Shown here piece by piece: positions 5,814 to 7,858 of a DNA stretch of 7,858 nucleotides. Positions within the stretch are counted from its first letter, which is position 1. Every line of letters starts with the position of its first letter. This DNA is from JBPCRW01 sp050996405 (GTDB taxonomy: Bacteria; Acidobacteriota; Blastocatellia; Pyrinomonadales; Pyrinomonadaceae), in contig JBPCRW010000268.1 of assembly GCA_050996405.1 (NCBI GenBank), positions 1 through 7,858 of the forward strand, in the 5' to 3' direction. Under the pieces are notes generated by a model that was not told where the DNA came from, ran no database searches, and worked only from the letters and a program-made list of their open reading frames with translations. The position numbers and the translations under genes are program-made.

Positions 5814-7367
5814 TTATATCGAAACATTTTCAACATCCGCGATTATTTCTGTTTGCGGAAAAATCATACTGACGGCATATCCAACGAACAGACAAACTAA
5901 AGTTCCGATTAAAACATACCAGGTCCAAGCGATGCTCGTATAAAATTTGACGCACAGCATCGTCATCAGCGATGCCAGCATTCCGACAATCACGCCGACT
6001 TGGTTTGCTCTTTTCGTCAACACGCCGAGCAGAAACGCTCCTAACATTGTGCCGTAAACAATCGAAGCAATCGTCAAACCGACCGTGAAAACCGAACCCC
6101 AGTTGCGGGCGAAAAACGCAATCAAAATCAGAACGATTCCCCACGCCGCCGTCAGCCAGCGCGACAATTTTAAAAGCGATTCGTCCGATGCTTTCGGATT
6201 TATCAAAGGTTTGTAAAAATCTAAAACTGTCGTCGAAGCCAGCGAATTTAGCGAGCCGCTTAAATTCGACATCGCGGCGGCGAAAATCGCGGCGATAACC
6301 AAACCGGAAATTCCGTGCGGCAGTTTTTCGACAATAAATTTCGGGAAAATTTCGTCGTTGGTCGGAAGCGTTTCGGTCAGCGGAAAATTTTGATAATAAG
6401 CGTAAAGCATCACGCCGATAGTCAAAAACAAAGCGAATTGAAACAGCACAAAGAAGCCGGAAAAAATCAGAGCCTTTTGGCTGTCGCGCTGATTTTTGCA
6501 AGTCAATAAACGTTGAACCAAAAGCTGGTCTGTGCCGTGCGAAGCCATCGTTAAAAAAGTTCCGCCGAACACGCCCGCCCAAAATGTGAACGGCAAACTA
6601 AAATCCCATTTGAACGAAAAGACCTGAAATTTTCCGGCGGGCGCGGCTTGCGCGACGATGCCGTCCCAGCCGCCCGGAACAAGATTCAAAAGCATATACG
6701 CGGCGACGAGCGAGCCGCCGATGTAAATTATCAGTTGAATCAAATCCGTCCAGATAACAGCGGAAATTCCGCCTTCAAACGTATAAACCAGAGTCAGCGC
6801 GCCGACAATTACAATCGATAATATCGTTAGATTTTCAGGATTCGTTAAGTGCAGAAAATTCAAAAAACTGTTGTCACCGGCTTGATTGAAAGACGCGCCT
6901 AAAACCGCGCTTAACACAATCGAAGCCGCAAAAATCCGCACGCCTTCCGCTAGAGCGCGCATCACCAGAAAAAGCGAAGCGGTAAAATTTTTCGTCGAAA
7001 CGCCGAAACGATTTTCCAATAATTTATAAGCTGTCAAAAGGTCGCCTTTGAAATACGCGGGAATAAACAGCAAACTAATAACAAAACGGGCGATGATGTA
7101 GCCGATAACGACTTGCAGATAAGTAAAATTTCCGCCCTGTTCGGGCAGCGCGAATTTTGAATAAGCGATTGCCGGAACGCCGACGAGCGTCAAAGTGCTG
7201 GTTTCCGTCGCCACAATCGAAAGGCTGATGACCAGCCAATGAATATTTTTCGTGCCGACAAAATAATCTTTAACAGTCTGCTGCGACTTGCGGAAAAGTA
7301 TTCCGAAAATCGTGATGCCGATTAGATAAAGCAGCAAAACCGCGTAATCAATTGCCGAAAATCCCAT
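5814..7367 (-). CDS. Sodium:solute symporter, candidate MurNAc-type amino-sugar transporter
   Basis: This inner-membrane protein belongs to the SSS family (sodium/glucose and sodium/sialic acid type), which couples sodium entry to solute uptake. The 517-residue chain has about 13 hydrophobic segments (near 6-24, 43-65, 82-104, 128-152, 182-198, 206-228, 262-282, 301-325, 352-368, 402-420, 426-448, 455-473 and 478-500), the usual count. Family marks are TFEGGISAVIWTDLIQ (196-211, including the GG-signature), SHGTDQLLVQR (276-286) and AAIFAAAMSNLSGSLNSLAS (359-378), whose serines correspond to the sodium-site helix of the family. It is full length and intact. The ATG at 7367 lies 15 bases after the murQ stop; an AAGG overlapping that stop is a rather distant ribosome site. 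The substrate cannot be read from sequence. Its place between murQ and nagZ argues for MurNAc, anhydroMurNAc or GlcNAc-MurNAc, replacing the phosphotransferase system (MurP) used in E. coli. GlcNAc or sialic acid are alternatives. Confidence 0.93.
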   Translation of the reverse strand: MGFSAIDYAVLLLYLIGITIFGILFRKSQQTVKDYFVGTKNIHWLVISLSIVATETSTLTLVGVPAIAYSKFALPEQGGNFTYLQVVIGYIIARFVISLLFIPAYFKGDLLTAYKLLENRFGVSTKNFTASLFLVMRALAEGVRIFAASIVLSAVLGASFNQAGDNSFLNFLHLTNPENLTILSIVIVGALTLVYTFEGGISAVIWTDLIQLIIYIGGSLVAAYMLLNLVPGGWDGIVAQAAPAGKFQVFSFKWDFSLPFTFWAGVFGGTFLTMASHGTDQLLVQRLLTCKNQRDSQKALIFSGFFVLFQFALFLTIGVMLYAYYQNFPLTETLPTNDEIFPKFIVEKLPHGISGLVIAAIFAAAMSNLSGSLNSLASTTVLDFYKPLINPKASDESLLKLSRWLTAAWGIVLILIAFFARNWGSVFTVGLTIASIVYGTMLGAFLLGVLTKRANQVGVIVGMLASLMTMLCVKFYTSIAWTWYVLIGTLVCLFVGYAVSMIFPQTEIIADVENVSI

Positions 7368-7382
7368 AAAAAGATTTATACC

Positions 7383-7858
7383 TTAAGATTTTAATTTCTG
7401 TATTGCCGATTCGACTGCAAAATTTGTTTCCCGCAAAGCCATTTGCGCCGTTTCAGAATTTACATTAGCACGAAACATAATCAGCGCAATCCGTAAATCG
7501 CCGTTTGATTTTTTCATCAAATTCCGGGCGGCTGTTTCATCCAAATTTGTTTCCGTCATTAAAATACGCAAGGAGCGTTCTTTTAGTTTAACGTTTGACG
7601 ATTTCATATTCGTCATCCGGTTGCCTTTGACGTAGCCGAGACGAATCATCGCAACCGTCGAAATCATATTCAAAATCATTTTTTGCGCCGTTCCCGCTTT
7701 CATTCGCGTCGAGCCGGTAATCGCTTCCGCGCCGACGACGGCGACAATCGGAATTTCAGCCGCTTTTGTAATCGCCGAACCTGGAACGCAGGTCACGCAA
7801 GCCGTAAAACAGCCGATTGCACGAGCATACTCCAACGCGCCGATGGTGTAAGGCGTTC
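7383..7858 (-). CDS. murQ: N-acetylmuramic acid 6-phosphate etherase, C-terminal half (5' end outside window)
   Basis: MurQ cleaves the D-lactyl ether of MurNAc-6-phosphate, giving GlcNAc-6-phosphate and D-lactate, in the cytoplasm. The window holds the last 157 codons of a family about 300 residues long. The frame stays open to the edge and reads TPYTIGALEYARAIG at the boundary, matching the family's TPY--GAL-YA pattern, so the apparent TTG start at 7835 is internal. Diagnostic sequence is the end of the SIS sugar-isomerase fold, VVGAEAITGSTRMKAGTAQK, followed by NMISTVAMIRLGYVKGNRM. The small helical C-terminal domain follows (DETAARNLMKKSNGDLRIALIMF). The catalytic glutamates lie in the missing N-terminal half and cannot be checked. 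It is the first visible gene of the minus-strand operon; its promoter lies beyond the right edge. GckR-like or other SIS proteins are excluded by the GSTRMKAGTAQK motif. Confidence 0.95.
   Translation of the reverse strand, partial: TPYTIGALEYARAIGCFTACVTCVPGSAITKAAEIPIVAVVGAEAITGSTRMKAGTAQKMILNMISTVAMIRLGYVKGNRMTNMKSSNVKLKERSLRILMTETNLDETAARNLMKKSNGDLRIALIMFRANVNSETAQMALRETNFAVESAIQKLKS

Larger units (their letters stand above)
3453..7858 (-). other. Putative cell-wall sugar recovery operon (murQ - symporter - unknown - nagZ)
   Basis: Four genes on one strand have gaps of only 15, 11 and 22 bases and no visible terminator between them. Products span an extracytoplasmic glycosidase, a membrane transporter and a cytoplasmic etherase, which form consecutive steps of MurNAc recovery. 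The MurNAc or anhydroMurNAc kinase needed between transport and MurQ is not in the window and may lie upstream of murQ or elsewhere. Confidence 0.8.

Noticed and set aside
5830..6582. A 250-codon open frame on the minus strand in a different frame from the symporter
   Set aside because: It lies wholly inside the symporter gene. Its translation is rich in Arg, Phe and Asp with no domain, as expected from a shadow of the real frame, and the real frame has clear SSS motifs.
7833..7835. TTG as the start of a short 150-codon gene
   Set aside because: The frame continues upstream to the window edge with MurQ-like sequence (TPYTIGA), so this is an internal leucine of a truncated murQ.

Overview
This 7.9 kb window is a densely coded bacterial chromosome segment. 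Four complete genes and two edge-truncated genes fill it, and the only sizeable gap is about 103 bp. I see no tRNA or rRNA genes, insertion sequences, phage genes or CRISPR arrays. Base composition is moderate (roughly 45-50% GC in the sampled stretches of most genes, about 35% in one small gene). Short heptanucleotide tandem repeats of the AATTCGT / AATTCGC type occur inside reading frames, and an exported two-domain NagZ is present. Together these suggest a Gram-negative, non-proteobacterial lineage; Acidobacteriota (Blastocatellia / Pyrinomonadaceae-like) is my best guess, from recall and not from a search.

Left part (1-605, plus strand): the C-terminal 200 residues of histidine ammonia-lyase (hutH), the first step of histidine degradation. 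It converges on glnE (602-3349, minus strand), the two-domain adenylyltransferase / adenylyl-removase that tunes glutamine synthetase. The two stop codons share one TTAA palindrome, so nothing separates the genes. Both are nitrogen-metabolism genes, but they are on opposite strands and cannot be co-transcribed.

Right part (3453-7858, minus strand): a tight run of four genes, in transcription order murQ (5' end beyond the window), a sodium:solute symporter, an unrecognised 167-residue membrane-anchored protein, and nagZ. Gaps are 15, 11 and 22 bases, so this is very probably one operon. The implied pathway is scavenging of cell-wall sugar: exported NagZ cuts GlcNAc-MurNAc (or anhydroMurNAc) fragments outside the cytoplasm, the symporter brings in the amino sugar unphosphorylated, a kinase not visible here makes MurNAc-6-phosphate, and MurQ removes the lactyl ether to give GlcNAc-6-phosphate.

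The points most worth a second look are (a) the unknown, AT-rich, cysteine-containing protein inside this operon, (b) the symporter as a candidate MurNAc-type transporter replacing the classical phosphotransferase route, and (c) two in-frame heptamer-repeat insertions in conserved enzymes: six 7-bp units in glnE just before its second catalytic motif, and about five degenerate units in hutH just before its SGGNFHGEP motif.
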